Shown piece after piece: positions 34,801 through 42,518 of a stretch of 64,000 bases of DNA. The translations under genes and the position numbers were made by a program. A model generated the notes under the pieces. That model was not told where the DNA came from and did no database searches. It saw nothing but the letters and a program-made list of their open reading frames with translations. Positions within the stretch are counted from its first letter, which is position 1. Every line of letters begins with the position of its first letter. Origin of the DNA: an uncultured Bacilli bacterium (lineage in GTDB: Bacteria > Bacillota_I > Bacilli_A > RF39 > UBA660); assembly GCA_934090735.1 (NCBI GenBank), contig CAKOJR010000004.1, forward strand, positions 139,499 to 203,498, read 5' to 3'.

Positions 34801-35462
34801 AGTGTATTATCAATAAATCTATTTTCACCAAATACTTCTTTAATAGATTCATCACTAGATAAACCTAATGCTCTTAAGAATGTTGTAAATGGAACTTTTC
34901 TAGTTCTATCAATACGAACATAAATTACATCACGGGCATCAAGTTCAAACTCAAGCCAGGTACCACGATTAGGTATCATCTCTCCAGATACAACTGGTCT
35001 ACCATTCTTATCAATCTCACGCTTAAAGTAGATAGATGGACTTCTTACTAACTGAGACTGAATAACTCTTTCTACACCATTAATAATGAAGGTACCAGCT
35101 TCAGTCATTAAAGGCATATCGCCAAGGAAGACTTCTTGTTCTTTAACTTCACCTGTCTCATGAATAAATACACGAGCTTCAACCTTTAAAGGAGCAGCAA
35201 ACGTTACCATACGTTCTTTTGCTTCCTTTACTGAGTATCTAGGCGCATCAAAAGAATATTCGCCAAATTCTAGTGATATATTTCCGGTGAAACTCTCAAC
35301 TGGGAATAAGTCATCGAAAACTTCCTTAATACCGCTTTCTAGAAACCACTGATATGATTTCTTTTGAATATCTAATAAATCTGCTAGTTCAAAGTTGTTA
35401 ATCGTTTTAGAGAAAGTTGCTCTTTCCCTATGGTCACCAAATTTTGCTATTTTGTATGCCAC
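31812..35462 (-). CDS. rpoB: RNA polymerase subunit beta
   Basis: Second large RNA polymerase subunit; forms the DNA and RNA channel and the rifampicin pocket (SSQLSKFMDQINPIAELTDK region). The conserved KMSGRHGNKG and GGKAQFGGQRFGEMEVWAL motifs are present. 1216 aa; the last 70 residues are an unusually long acidic tail (runs of Glu/Asp such as EELEEDLEGDEL). The start is GTG 35462 after GGGGTG. It is transcribed from TTGACA-18-TATAAT with a leader of about 65 bases, and ybxB lies upstream as in Bacillus. Genes for L10 and L7/L12, normally before ybxB, are absent here. Confidence 0.99.
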   Translation of the reverse strand: MAYKIAKFGDHRERATFSKTINNFELADLLDIQKKSYQWFLESGIKEVFDDLFPVESFTGNISLEFGEYSFDAPRYSVKEAKERMVTFAAPLKVEARVFIHETGEVKEQEVFLGDMPLMTEAGTFIINGVERVIQSQLVRSPSIYFKREIDKNGRPVVSGEMIPNRGTWLEFELDARDVIYVRIDRTRKVPFTTFLRALGLSSDESIKEVFGENRFIDNTLEKDSTKNTDEALIEIYEKLKPGEPATLDSAKNQLIVRFFDRFRYDLAKVGRYKFNKKLNVLDRLLGCTLAENLKFNGEVVANKGEVIDKARLEELRPYFEKGMCLKEVSINEDLDTYNKITEVLVVDKNDESKTIKIIGNDNTIDEKRLTISDIYASISYYLNLLDNIGNIDEIDHLGNRRVRQVGELIQNQFKVGMARMERVIRERMTTQEIDTVTPKTLINIRPVTAALKEFFGSSQLSKFMDQINPIAELTDKRRLSSLGPGGLSRERAGMEVRDVNVSHYGRICPIESPEGANIGLITSLASYAKLNEYGFITTPYRKVVDKHITDDVVYLTADEEADYYISQATVKVDNDNNIIEDQVIARLNGENVMIESAKVNFVDVSPSQIVSVTTSCIPFLDHDDAKRALMGSNMQRQAVPLLRTEAPIVGTGVEYVAARDSGSTIVCKADGVVEYADSKKIIVKNAKGKDEYYLANFERSNAESNFSHNPIVRAGDKVHRGEVIADGPSTDKGELALGKNMVIAFMTCNGYNYEDAVVLNEKLVKDDVYTSLHIEHYDIDCRDTKLGPEEITRDIPNVSEEARKNLDANGIIKIGTEVHEGDILVGKVTPKGMQELTSEEKLLHAIFGEKTREVRDTSLRVAHGADGIIHDVKIYTKENSDELSAGVSKVIRIYIIQKRKIQVGDKMSGRHGNKGVVSLILPEEDMPYLPDGTPVDIVLNPQGVPSRMNLGQILELHLGMAGKKLGLHYATPVFDGATVDEISEEMAKAGMDPDGKTVLFNGRTGEPFENRVAVGVMYMIKLHHMVDDKIHARSTGPYSLVTQQPLGGKAQFGGQRFGEMEVWALYAYGAAHVLQEILTVKSDDVLGRVKVYEALVKGKTVKGAGMPESFRVLIKEFQALGLDVQIIDNNDVTHELKELEEEEDETSDAITIDEIDAKTGTIKGKDELPAPEVTEEEPVEDFEEEDTFEDDEDFDEEPTNEDLEELEEDLEGDEL

Positions 35463-35535
35463 TAAATTTCACCCCAAACAATATATTTTTTTAGTATGTA
35501 CCCTCATTCCTAGAGAGATACAACTCCAATTTAAA

Positions 35536-35565
35536 ATTATACTAGAAAATGTGGTAAACTGTCAA
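35536..35565 (-). promoter_or_regulatory. rpoBC promoter
   Basis: TTGACA (35560-35565), 18 bases, TATAAT (35536-35541) on the minus strand, both boxes perfect, about 75 bases before the rpoB GTG. Confidence 0.85.
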
Positions 35566-35586
35566 CGCTAAATATGACGAAAACTT

Positions 35587-35624
35587 CAAAAAAAGTAATC
35601 TTTTCCTTTATTTAAGATTACTTT
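35587..35624 (-). terminator. ybxB terminator
   Basis: AAAGTAATCTT pairs with AAGATTACTTT across an 11-base loop and is followed by T residues on the minus strand. It overlaps the ybxB stop and insulates the rpoBC promoter. Confidence 0.85.
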
Positions 35625-36213
35625 CATCATTTTTAACCATAACAACATAATAACCAGCATCTTTTTTAAGAACGCTTGTACTATATTTTTTACTTAAATC
35701 CTTAATAACTGTTTTTACCCCATGATTGTTGCGCATTACAAACCAAAGTTCTCCGCCTTCGTTTAAATACTTAAAAGCATCATTAATAATAGTTAGATAA
35801 ACGGCTTTACCAGCTCTTATTGGTGGATTTGTAATAACCACATCATACTTCTTATTAACCCCATCATAAATATTACTGCTAAATATATTTAAATTAGTAA
35901 TTCCATTTTCCTTCTGATTCATCTTGCTTAAATGAAGTGCTCTATTATTAACATCAACCATATCGATACTTCCACCATTTATCTTGCCAATAACGCATCC
36001 AATAAACCCGTACCCGCATCCTACATCCAAAACATTACATGGCTTATTATTATACTTAAGATAAGTCTCTACTAAAAGAATACTTCCATAATCAATTCTA
36101 TCTTTAGAAAACACTCCTAAATCACTAAAAAAATTAAAATTAACATCATCATACTTATATTTAAGTACTCTAAGCTTACTATCTAAATTTTCATTATTAT
36201 CAAAATATTGCAT
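35608..36213 (-). CDS. ybxB: Class I SAM-dependent methyltransferase (YbxB/RsmC-like)
   Basis: Probable 16S rRNA guanine-N2 methyltransferase of the RsmC family. The SAM-binding loop is VLDVGCGYGFIG (about residues 58-70) and the catalytic motif VVITNPPIRAG (NPP-x) follows near 130. 201 aa equals B. subtilis YbxB, and the position just before rpoB is the same, which supports orthology. It is the last gene of a unit with the DUF2207 protein (6-base gap) and is separated from rpoB by a terminator and promoter. The ribosome-binding site (AGAGG) is 13 bases from the ATG, further than usual. Confidence 0.88.
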   Translation of the reverse strand: MQYFDNNENLDSKLRVLKYKYDDVNFNFFSDLGVFSKDRIDYGSILLVETYLKYNNKPCNVLDVGCGYGFIGCVIGKINGGSIDMVDVNNRALHLSKMNQKENGITNLNIFSSNIYDGVNKKYDVVITNPPIRAGKAVYLTIINDAFKYLNEGGELWFVMRNNHGVKTVIKDLSKKYSTSVLKKDAGYYVVMVKNDESNLK

Positions 36214-36219
36214 ACTATT

Positions 36220-37272
36220 CTATTTCCTCTTACTTAAAATTATAACTATAACCGGAACTAACATAATTAAATAAATGTACCAAATGCCAGTCTTAAACAA
36301 ATAATTAAATAATGATATAAGAACTCCTAAAACAAAATAAACTATATTTAAAATACTATTTTTTTGCTTATAAACAATTATACTTATTAAAACGTATACA
36401 ATAGAAAGCCCACATAAAACATACTTAGCATAATTATTAATATTAGCTCCTTTTTTACTACCATCCATTCTTTCTTTTTCAATACTTATAATTTTATCTA
36501 AAGCCTCAATATCAGTATGATTACTACCATTATCTATCGCAATTTGATCTAGTGGAAGAGTAAGTCTAACATTTATTTCTTTCTTAACATTAGAATAATG
36601 AGCAAATACTCCGTACTTAACTCCATCCTTTTCAATATCCTCAAACTCCCCATTGCCATTTCCATGCAAATAAACTTGATAACTTTCTTCATCAGTTGGA
36701 TATGGAATAATAACTCTTAAATAAGTATCAATAGCTTCATAACTTAAGTTCTTAAAACTATAATTAAGCTCTCTAACATCATTATGAGTTACAATAACAT
36801 CACCAACAACATACTCTAAATAAATAGCTGTCCTGCCACTATTTTTAAAATATATATTATATGAATTTTCCCCACTCTTTTTATCTACTTTATAAGTACT
36901 ATCACTTACCTTTTTAGGATCAAGTTCCTTAAAATAACTTTTTACATTCGCACTTAAATCATTAAAATTAACTTTTTCATCATTATATTTATAAGCAGAA
37001 ACTGCAAAATTATATATCCCGCTTCCATTATATATAGGATTGTCTACTAAACTAGTATTTTTCTTATCCCACACTCCATCAAACGTTTTATAATTTATTA
37101 CCCTTGTAAAATAATCTAAATTACCATCAACTATAATAAGCTCTTTAACACGTAAATTACCACTTATTTCAATTTCACTATCAATATAATGACTAATTAC
37201 TTTATAATCATTTTCTGCAAAAACCATTAAAGGGCTCACTAAAAGCATCAACATAAATAATATTTTTTTCAT
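36220..37272 (-). CDS. DUF2207-type membrane protein with signal peptide
   Basis: A signal peptide (MKKILFMLMLLVSPLMVFA) is followed by an extracytoplasmic beta-rich domain of about 250 residues with the DUF2207 pattern (YFTRVINYKTFDGVW; IYLEYVVGDVIVTHND). Two or three membrane segments end the protein (about 285-350). Function unknown. I take ATG 37272, 6 bases after GGTGG, over the ATG at 37284. 350 aa is shorter than many members (500-600), lacking their cytoplasmic Gly-rich tail. It is divergent from sigK and co-directional with ybxB. Confidence 0.75.
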   Translation of the reverse strand: MKKILFMLMLLVSPLMVFAENDYKVISHYIDSEIEISGNLRVKELIIVDGNLDYFTRVINYKTFDGVWDKKNTSLVDNPIYNGSGIYNFAVSAYKYNDEKVNFNDLSANVKSYFKELDPKKVSDSTYKVDKKSGENSYNIYFKNSGRTAIYLEYVVGDVIVTHNDVRELNYSFKNLSYEAIDTYLRVIIPYPTDEESYQVYLHGNGNGEFEDIEKDGVKYGVFAHYSNVKKEINVRLTLPLDQIAIDNGSNHTDIEALDKIISIEKERMDGSKKGANINNYAKYVLCGLSIVYVLISIIVYKQKNSILNIVYFVLGVLISLFNYLFKTGIWYIYLIMLVPVIVIILSKRK

Positions 37273-37348
37273 TTTTACCACCATTTATATATTATCATTT
37301 ATTGTTTTAGTAGTCCAACATTTTTCATATATTTTATTGGAGGATTAA

Positions 37349-38038
37349 ATGTTTTATATAATTAGTTTACTCAAAAGCTTAATATTTTTTACAGGTTCAT
37401 ACTCTGTTAATGTATTTCCATCACCTCTTGAAAAAGAAGAAGAAGAAAAACTTATTTCTAAAATGCTTATGGGCGATACTGACGCCAGAGGCAGACTCAT
37501 TGAGCACAATCTAAGGCTTGTTGCTCATATAGTCAAAAAATATGAAGGAAAAGAATATGATGCCGACGATCTTATAAGTATTGGCACAATCGGCCTAGTA
37601 AAAGGTATTGATTCATACAAGCCAAGTAAGAACACCAGAATCACCACATATGTTGCTAGATGCATTGAAAATGAAGTTTTAATGTATTTTAGAAGCAATA
37701 AAAAACACCTAAATAATGTTAGTTTAAATGACTCTATCGGCTATGATAAAGATGGTAATGAAATAAATCTTATTGACGTTTTAAAATGTGAAAGCGAAGA
37801 CACTTTGGATAAAATAGACACCCAAAACAAAATAGACTTACTCTTAAAATATCTAGATACCCTATCTCCTAGAGAAAAAGATATTATTATCAAAAGATAT
37901 GGTTTATTTAATACCAGGGATATGACTCAAAAAGAAATTGCCAAAAAAATGAATATCAGTCGTAGTTACGTATCAAGATTAGAAAAAAGAGCAATCACCA
38001 AAATATTACGTGAATTTATTAAAAACAAAAAAATTTAA
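37349..38038 (+). CDS. sigK: Pro-sigma-K, late mother-cell sporulation sigma factor
   Basis: Region 2 reads LIEHNLRLVAHIVKKYEG, DLISIGTIGLVKGIDSY and YVARCIENEVLMYFR. Region 4 has LSPREKDII and ISRSYVSRLEKRA. The combination IEHNLRLVAHIVKK, NDSIGYDKDGNEI and LIDVLK is the sigma-K form and not sigma-E. About 20 residues of hydrophobic pro-sequence (MFYIISLLKSLIFFTGSYS) precede FPSPLEKEEE, the segment removed by SpoIVFB in Bacillus. The gene is one continuous frame, so no skin-type element splits it. The ribosome-binding site is GGAGG, 7 bases from the ATG. Two XRE-type regulators follow. Confidence 0.93.
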   Translation: MFYIISLLKSLIFFTGSYSVNVFPSPLEKEEEEKLISKMLMGDTDARGRLIEHNLRLVAHIVKKYEGKEYDADDLISIGTIGLVKGIDSYKPSKNTRITTYVARCIENEVLMYFRSNKKHLNNVSLNDSIGYDKDGNEINLIDVLKCESEDTLDKIDTQNKIDLLLKYLDTLSPREKDIIIKRYGLFNTRDMTQKEIAKKMNISRSYVSRLEKRAITKILREFIKNKKI

Positions 38039-38043
38039 TGAAT

Positions 38044-38122
38044 AAATATCTCAAAACCTTACCATAATAGAACTAGGACTATAAGCCCGTTCATTTTATA
38101 CGATTTTTTTGAGAAAATATTT
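38044..38122 (+). repeat. Long-range inverted repeat between sigK and the first XRE gene
   Basis: AAATATCTCAAAA (38044-38056) can pair with TTTTGAG (38107-38113) and ATATTT (38117-38122), closing about 50 bases that hold an inner GAAC...GTTC hairpin with GG/CC pairs. No T-run follows. It could be a structured 5' leader of the XRE gene or a weak sigK terminator. It resembles no riboswitch I know. Confidence 0.35.
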
Positions 38123-38143
38123 ATATATAGGAGTCGATGGGGT

Positions 38144-38374
38144 ATGACAGAAAATAAATCAGACACATATTATTACAATTTAGTTCGTCAAAACATTAGA
38201 AAATACAGACTAGAAAAAAATTTTACACAAGCAAAACTAGCTGATGATTCTAATTTAAGCGTGGACTATATTTGTGAAATCGAAAGTATGAAGAAAAATA
38301 AAAGTTTTTCAATTGCTACAGTAGGAAAAATATCCGAGGCATTAAACGTTGACTTTGAAAAGTTTTTTGAGTAA
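38144..38374 (+). CDS. Small XRE-family transcriptional regulator
   Basis: 76 residues forming one XRE helix-turn-helix: VRQNIRKYRLEKNFTQAKLA, then NLSVDYICEIES and ISEALNV. There is no effector domain, so it probably acts as a dimeric repressor or with a partner. The start follows AGGAGTCGATGGGG. It is next to sigK and 94 bases before a second, similar XRE gene (92 aa), which suggests a duplicated regulator pair. Targets unknown. Confidence 0.85.
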   Translation: MTENKSDTYYYNLVRQNIRKYRLEKNFTQAKLADDSNLSVDYICEIESMKKNKSFSIATVGKISEALNVDFEKFFE

Positions 38375-38407
38375 TAACTACTCTTTTTCTTTAAAAATCG
38401 TTGCAAC

Positions 38408-38469
38408 TATATACTGATATTGTTTTGCACAACTACTTGATAAAATATATTGTAGGAGTGCAGTATATA
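38408..38469 (+). repeat. Inverted repeat flanking the second XRE gene's 5' region
   Basis: TATATACTG at 38408-38416 and CAGTATATA at 38461-38469 are a 9-base inverted repeat; the second arm overlaps the ATG. It is a candidate operator for XRE autoregulation. Confidence 0.35.
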
Positions 38470-38747
38470 TGGAAAACAAAGAAGATATCAAGTATATATA
38501 TAAACTAGTTTCTGAAAGAATCAAACTTTTTAGAAATTATCGTGGGCTTACTCAAGAGCAGTTAGCACTTAAAACTACCTTCTCTAGAGGTCTAATTGGC
38601 AACATTGAAAGCGCAAAAACAACCCAAACGTTTAGCTTAGCTGTACTTTATGCTTTTTCTAAAGGTTTAGATATTCCTTTAGAAATGTTTGTCAAAGAAG
38701 ATATAAGTGATTACTTAAAAGAAATAGGACTTACTGATAAAAAGTAA
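38469..38747 (+). CDS. Small XRE-family transcriptional regulator
   Basis: 92 residues. The helix-turn-helix spans VSERIKLFRNYRGLTQEQLA, FSRGLIGNIES and AFSKGLDI, followed by a short acidic tail (MFVKEDISDYLKEIGL). It resembles the preceding XRE protein in size and arrangement. The start follows AGGAG, 10 bases upstream, and overlaps an inverted repeat that could be an autoregulatory operator. A strong terminator overlaps its 3' end, so transcription does not run into the convergent alaS. Confidence 0.85.
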   Translation: MENKEDIKYIYKLVSERIKLFRNYRGLTQEQLALKTTFSRGLIGNIESAKTTQTFSLAVLYAFSKGLDIPLEMFVKEDISDYLKEIGLTDKK

Positions 38748-38760
38748 GTCCTTATTTTTT
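38727..38760 (+). terminator. Terminator after the second XRE gene
   Basis: GGACTTACT pairs with AGTAAGTCC across a 7-base loop, followed by TTATTTTTT. It overlaps the last codons of the gene and the convergent alaS stop. Confidence 0.88.
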
Positions 38761-40501
38761 ATTCTATAATAGCTTTTATTCTTCTAACACCAGCAGAAGA
38801 TGCTTCCTCTTTCACAATCTTAAATGTACCTATTTCACTTGTACTCTTAACATGAGGCCCCATACATATTTCTTTAGAAACATCCCCAACAAAATATACA
38901 GTTACAATATCAGGATATCTCTCAATAAACATATGCTCTGCACCTATCTTAACAGCTTCTTCTTTAGGCATCTCTTTAATAGTTACTGGCAAATCTTCTT
39001 TAATCCACTTATTAACCAAATCCTCAGTAGCTTTAATCTCTTCTGGAGTTAACTTATGATCACAAGAAAAATCAAAACGCATTCTTTCATTATTTATATT
39101 TGATCCCTTTTGATGAACATCTTCACTAACAGTTATCTTTAAAGCAGCATTAAGTAAATGAGTTGCTGTATGATACTTAGTTTCAGTCTCACTATCGCCA
39201 GCAAGTCCTCCCTTAAACATACCCTTAGATGCTGTTCTTGATTTTTCTTGATGCTCCTTAAACTTCTCCTTAAAGCCAAGAGTATCTACTTCCATATTCT
39301 TCTCTAGAGCAAGCTCACAAGTAAGCTCAATTGGAAAACCATAAGTATCATATAACTTAAACGCTAAATCTTTATCAATCTTATCTATATTAGCAGTTTC
39401 CTTTTCAAATACCTTTAAACCCTTTTCTAAGGTTCTTGAAAATTTAACCTTTTCTTTAGTAAGTTCTTCTAAAATATGATCTTTATTTTTAGAAAGTTCT
39501 TCATAATACTTACTATACTTATTAATAATAAGTTCTGCTAAAGTAACCTCAAAATTAGAGTTAAGATTAATATTAAGCTTTCTAGCATGTCTAATCATTC
39601 TTCTAATTAATCTTCTTAAAATATATCCACGATCAGTATTTGACGGAACAACACCTGCATCATCCCCTAAAATAAACACACTTGTTCTAATATGATCAGC
39701 AATAATTCTCATAGACAAGTAATCTTCTTTATAAGATTTTCCAGATAACTCTTCAATCTTTAGAATAACATCACTCCAGATGCTTGATGCATAATTATCA
39801 TTAACTCCTTCTAATATAGCAGTAGTTCTTTCAACCCCCATACCAGTATCAACATTCTTTTTAGGAAGCTCTATAACACTGCCATCAGCTTTCTTCTCAT
39901 ATTGCATAAAAACATCATTCCAAATCTCAACCCATCTCTTATCTTCTGGATCAAAAACATCTGGAATTTCATCATCACTTCTAAAGTAGAACATTTCTGA
40001 ATCTGGTCCGCATGGTCCAGTATCTCCAGCAATCCAAAAATTATCTTCACTAGTTGCAGCAATTCTCTCTTCTGGGATACCTAAAGAAAGCCAAATACTC
40101 TTACTCTCCTCATCAAACGGAATAGTATCATTGCCTGCAAAAACTGTAACAGCTAAACGCTCTACTGGAATATTTAAAACCTTCGTCAAAAACTCAAAAC
40201 TATAAGTAATTGCTTCTTTTTTAAAGTAATCACCTAAAGACCAATTTCCAAGCATCTCAAAAAAAGTATGATGATAAGTGTCTCCTACTTCATCTAAATC
40301 ATTAGTTCTAATACATTTTTGATAATCACATAGTCTAGTTCCATATGGATGAGTCATTCCCATCAAATAAGGTATAAGTGGTTGCATACCCGCAGTATTA
40401 AATAACACACTGGCATCATTTTCAGGTACTACTGGCGCTGAAGGAATTTGCTTATGTCCTTTACTAACAAAATAATTAATGTATAAATCCTTTAAATTCA
40501 T
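38759..40501 (-). CDS. alaS: Alanyl-tRNA synthetase, short form
   Basis: Charges tRNA-Ala. The class II catalytic core is intact (FNTAGMQPLIPYL, CIRTNDLDEVG, FFEMLGNWSLGDYF, GPDSEMFYF, NVDTGMGVERT), then the tRNA-recognition helices and an editing domain with YHTATHLLNAAL (HxxxH) and ICMGPHVKST (CxxxH). The protein stops right after the editing domain at 580 aa. Usual AlaRS is about 870-880 aa and continues with a DHHA1/C-Ala region, which is missing without any frame break. It could be the only AlaRS of a reduced lineage or a second copy. The start follows AGAGG. It lies downstream of recO, separated by the recO terminator. Confidence 0.92.
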   Translation of the reverse strand: MNLKDLYINYFVSKGHKQIPSAPVVPENDASVLFNTAGMQPLIPYLMGMTHPYGTRLCDYQKCIRTNDLDEVGDTYHHTFFEMLGNWSLGDYFKKEAITYSFEFLTKVLNIPVERLAVTVFAGNDTIPFDEESKSIWLSLGIPEERIAATSEDNFWIAGDTGPCGPDSEMFYFRSDDEIPDVFDPEDKRWVEIWNDVFMQYEKKADGSVIELPKKNVDTGMGVERTTAILEGVNDNYASSIWSDVILKIEELSGKSYKEDYLSMRIIADHIRTSVFILGDDAGVVPSNTDRGYILRRLIRRMIRHARKLNINLNSNFEVTLAELIINKYSKYYEELSKNKDHILEELTKEKVKFSRTLEKGLKVFEKETANIDKIDKDLAFKLYDTYGFPIELTCELALEKNMEVDTLGFKEKFKEHQEKSRTASKGMFKGGLAGDSETETKYHTATHLLNAALKITVSEDVHQKGSNINNERMRFDFSCDHKLTPEEIKATEDLVNKWIKEDLPVTIKEMPKEEAVKIGAEHMFIERYPDIVTVYFVGDVSKEICMGPHVKSTSEIGTFKIVKEEASSAGVRRIKAIIE

Positions 40502-40536
40502 ATAAATTCCTCTCTTCTTAAAAAGAATTTTATCAT

Positions 40537-40560
40537 AAAAAAAACTATTTTTAAATAGTT
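40537..40560 (-). terminator. recO terminator
   Basis: AACTATT pairs with AATAGTT, with a 4-base loop and eight T on the minus strand, just after the recO stop and before alaS. Confidence 0.82.
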
Positions 40561-40562
40561 TA

Positions 40563-41288
40563 TTAATTTTTTATAGTTTCTAAAAACTTTTTACTTTTTA
40601 AATATAACCCAGTATATCTATCATAATATATTTTTAAAAAATAATTAATGTTATCTTTAACTTCATTAGATATATCTAACTTAACTAAAGAATCTATGTC
40701 AACCAAATAATACATTCTAAGCATCTTTAAAGTTTTTGCATCGTATATTATTTGATTAGTATAACAAGAAGAACAAATATACCCGCCATCGTCCGGATCA
40801 ATCGTGACAATATCTTTCGTACTGCCACACTTAGCACAAGAATCAAGCGAAAATCCAACTCCTAGATAATCAAGCATCTTTATTTCAAATATATTTGTTA
40901 AAATATCAGGAGCAAGTCCATCATTTATTTTATTAAGAGTACTTATTAATAAATTATAAATTTCTTCATTTTGATTCTGCCTCATTACTCCAGCAGCTAA
41001 ATCACACACATAAGACATATAACTAATTAGCAAAATATCAGATTTCATACTTTTATAATCGCAAATAACATCACATTCTTTTAAAGTACTTAATCCATTT
41101 TCGTGATAATAAAGTAAAAAAGAAGAAAGATTAAATTTCATCGTGCTTGCTCTAAATGGACTTTTTAAACTTTTAGCACCCTTACACATTACACCAACAA
41201 TGCCATCTTTCGTTAACACATTTATTATCTTGCTTTTCTCACCATAATTAACTTCGCTAATAATGATGCCCTCTGTGGCCTTTAACAT
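40563..41288 (-). CDS. recO: DNA repair protein RecO
   Basis: Recombination mediator that loads RecA with RecR. An N-terminal OB fold (TEGIIISEVNYGEKSKIINV) is followed by a helical domain with a zinc finger of two Cys pairs (CAKCGS and CSSCYT). 241 aa matches the family. The ATG begins one base after the stop of the tiny yqzL-like gene, with GAGGGAAG as ribosome-binding site. The order era, yqzL, recO is the Bacillus order, except for an extra gene of 361 aa inserted after era. Confidence 0.93.
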   Translation of the reverse strand: MLKATEGIIISEVNYGEKSKIINVLTKDGIVGVMCKGAKSLKSPFRASTMKFNLSSFLLYYHENGLSTLKECDVICDYKSMKSDILLISYMSYVCDLAAGVMRQNQNEEIYNLLISTLNKINDGLAPDILTNIFEIKMLDYLGVGFSLDSCAKCGSTKDIVTIDPDDGGYICSSCYTNQIIYDAKTLKMLRMYYLVDIDSLVKLDISNEVKDNINYFLKIYYDRYTGLYLKSKKFLETIKN

Positions 41289-41289
41289 A

Positions 41290-41370
41290 CTACTTCCCTC
41301 TTTTATAAATTAAATAATACTCTATTTCTCCTGTTTTCTTAAACATTTCCCATGCTTCTTTTTTTGTCAT
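41290..41370 (-). CDS. yqzL: YqzL-like micro-protein
   Basis: 26 residues: MTKKEAWEMFKKTGEIEYYL and a short basic end. The pattern W-x-x-F-x-x-TG-x-(I/V)-x-x-YL-x-YK is that of YqzL (47 aa in B. subtilis), which sits between era and recO exactly as here. Function unknown in any organism I know of. It is half the usual size but keeps the conserved core. The GGGAT before its ATG lies in the stem of a hairpin (AGTCCCAATA with TATTGGGATT), which may limit translation. The recO ATG follows one base after its stop. Confidence 0.7.
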   Translation of the reverse strand: MTKKEAWEMFKKTGEIEYYLIYKRGK

Positions 41371-41424
41371 AAATAATCCCAATACCTTTCTAATTATATA
41401 TTGGGACTATTATTCTTATTTTAT

Positions 41425-42510
41425 TCAAATTTGTTTAATTTGCAAACGCCCATTAACATATTCATGATATGCACCTTGATAAGTTCTCTGAGTTAATGGG
41501 ATACCTCTAGCATCTAAATAAGCAATTATCGCATCAATCTCATCACTAAATAGTACTCTACCATTTTCAGTATATTGATACTTAATTATATTTTCTTTAT
41601 TTATTCTATAATCATTCTTATAAACTTTATCTCTAAAACCAATTAAAGCAGTTGAACAATTTAATAATGGATCAGTTTCAGAATTTGCTAAAACTTTAGC
41701 TGTTGCCGCTAAATCAGGTACATCATACTTTGTAAGTGTATAATAATCAAATAATGTAAATTTCTCTATCCTATCTCCTTTTGAAATACCATTTATAATA
41801 TAATTAGCAATAAGCATAATCTCATCCCTAGCCGCTTCTTCTCTTCTTTTAACCTCATTAAGAAGTGCAGCAACCTTTGATTTAATTTGATCAGAATACT
41901 TGCTTCCTCCAGTAACACTCTCATTAGCTATTAATTTAACTTGATTTAAGAAGGTTTTTACCGACATTATATTAGGATCAAATCTTAAATATTGTAACTC
42001 AATAACTGGACTATTAATATACAAATCAATTATATAATTTATCTTATTATCAAAAGTTTCATTATCACTATTATAACGTTTTTCGTTTTTAGCTTTTTCT
42101 ACACCATCTAAGTACTCATTAATAACTCTAATATATTCAGAAGTTTGTTCAACCCTTGATTCATCACTAGTTAATACCCCAAGACGTCTTTTAATTTGTT
42201 CATTAGATAAGCTTCCAAGTGATTCACCAAATTCCTCAATCGTTTTTGCCAAAATCTTATCTATAGTAATTTTACTTAATCCAAACTGAACTCTGCTTGC
42301 TTTATAAGCTTGATATTTAGCAATTACTGGATTATCTGGATTTTCAACACTCTCTTGTTCTATATATAAATCCATATACTTCTTTAAAGTGTCCTTACTA
42401 TAAATATCCCCATTAAATGGAATCATCTCTAAATCAGAATACGATAAATTACCATCAATTAACTTATGAACACTTTCTTTTCCTATTTCAATTTTTTCCG
42501 CCTTTTTCAT
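41425..42510 (-). CDS. Helical protein of unknown function between era and yqzL
   Basis: 361 residues, soluble, mostly helical, with no signal peptide, membrane segment or recognised motif; it contains LGSLSNEQIKRRLGVLTSDE and ends YVNGRLQIKQI. The ribosome-binding site (AGGAGG) is strong and the gene begins 8 bases after era, so it belongs to the era operon. B. subtilis has no gene at this place. It may be a lineage-specific insertion; nothing suggests horizontal transfer, as base composition matches its neighbours. Confidence 0.65.
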   Translation of the reverse strand: MKKAEKIEIGKESVHKLIDGNLSYSDLEMIPFNGDIYSKDTLKKYMDLYIEQESVENPDNPVIAKYQAYKASRVQFGLSKITIDKILAKTIEEFGESLGSLSNEQIKRRLGVLTSDESRVEQTSEYIRVINEYLDGVEKAKNEKRYNSDNETFDNKINYIIDLYINSPVIELQYLRFDPNIMSVKTFLNQVKLIANESVTGGSKYSDQIKSKVAALLNEVKRREEAARDEIMLIANYIINGISKGDRIEKFTLFDYYTLTKYDVPDLAATAKVLANSETDPLLNCSTALIGFRDKVYKNDYRINKENIIKYQYTENGRVLFSDEIDAIIAYLDARGIPLTQRTYQGAYHEYVNGRLQIKQI

Positions 42511-42518
42511 TATTCCTC

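Noticed and set aside
37326..37333. CATATATT as a sigma-E -10 box for sigK
   Set aside because: A start site 7 bases downstream would fall on the ribosome-binding site, and no -35 element fits.
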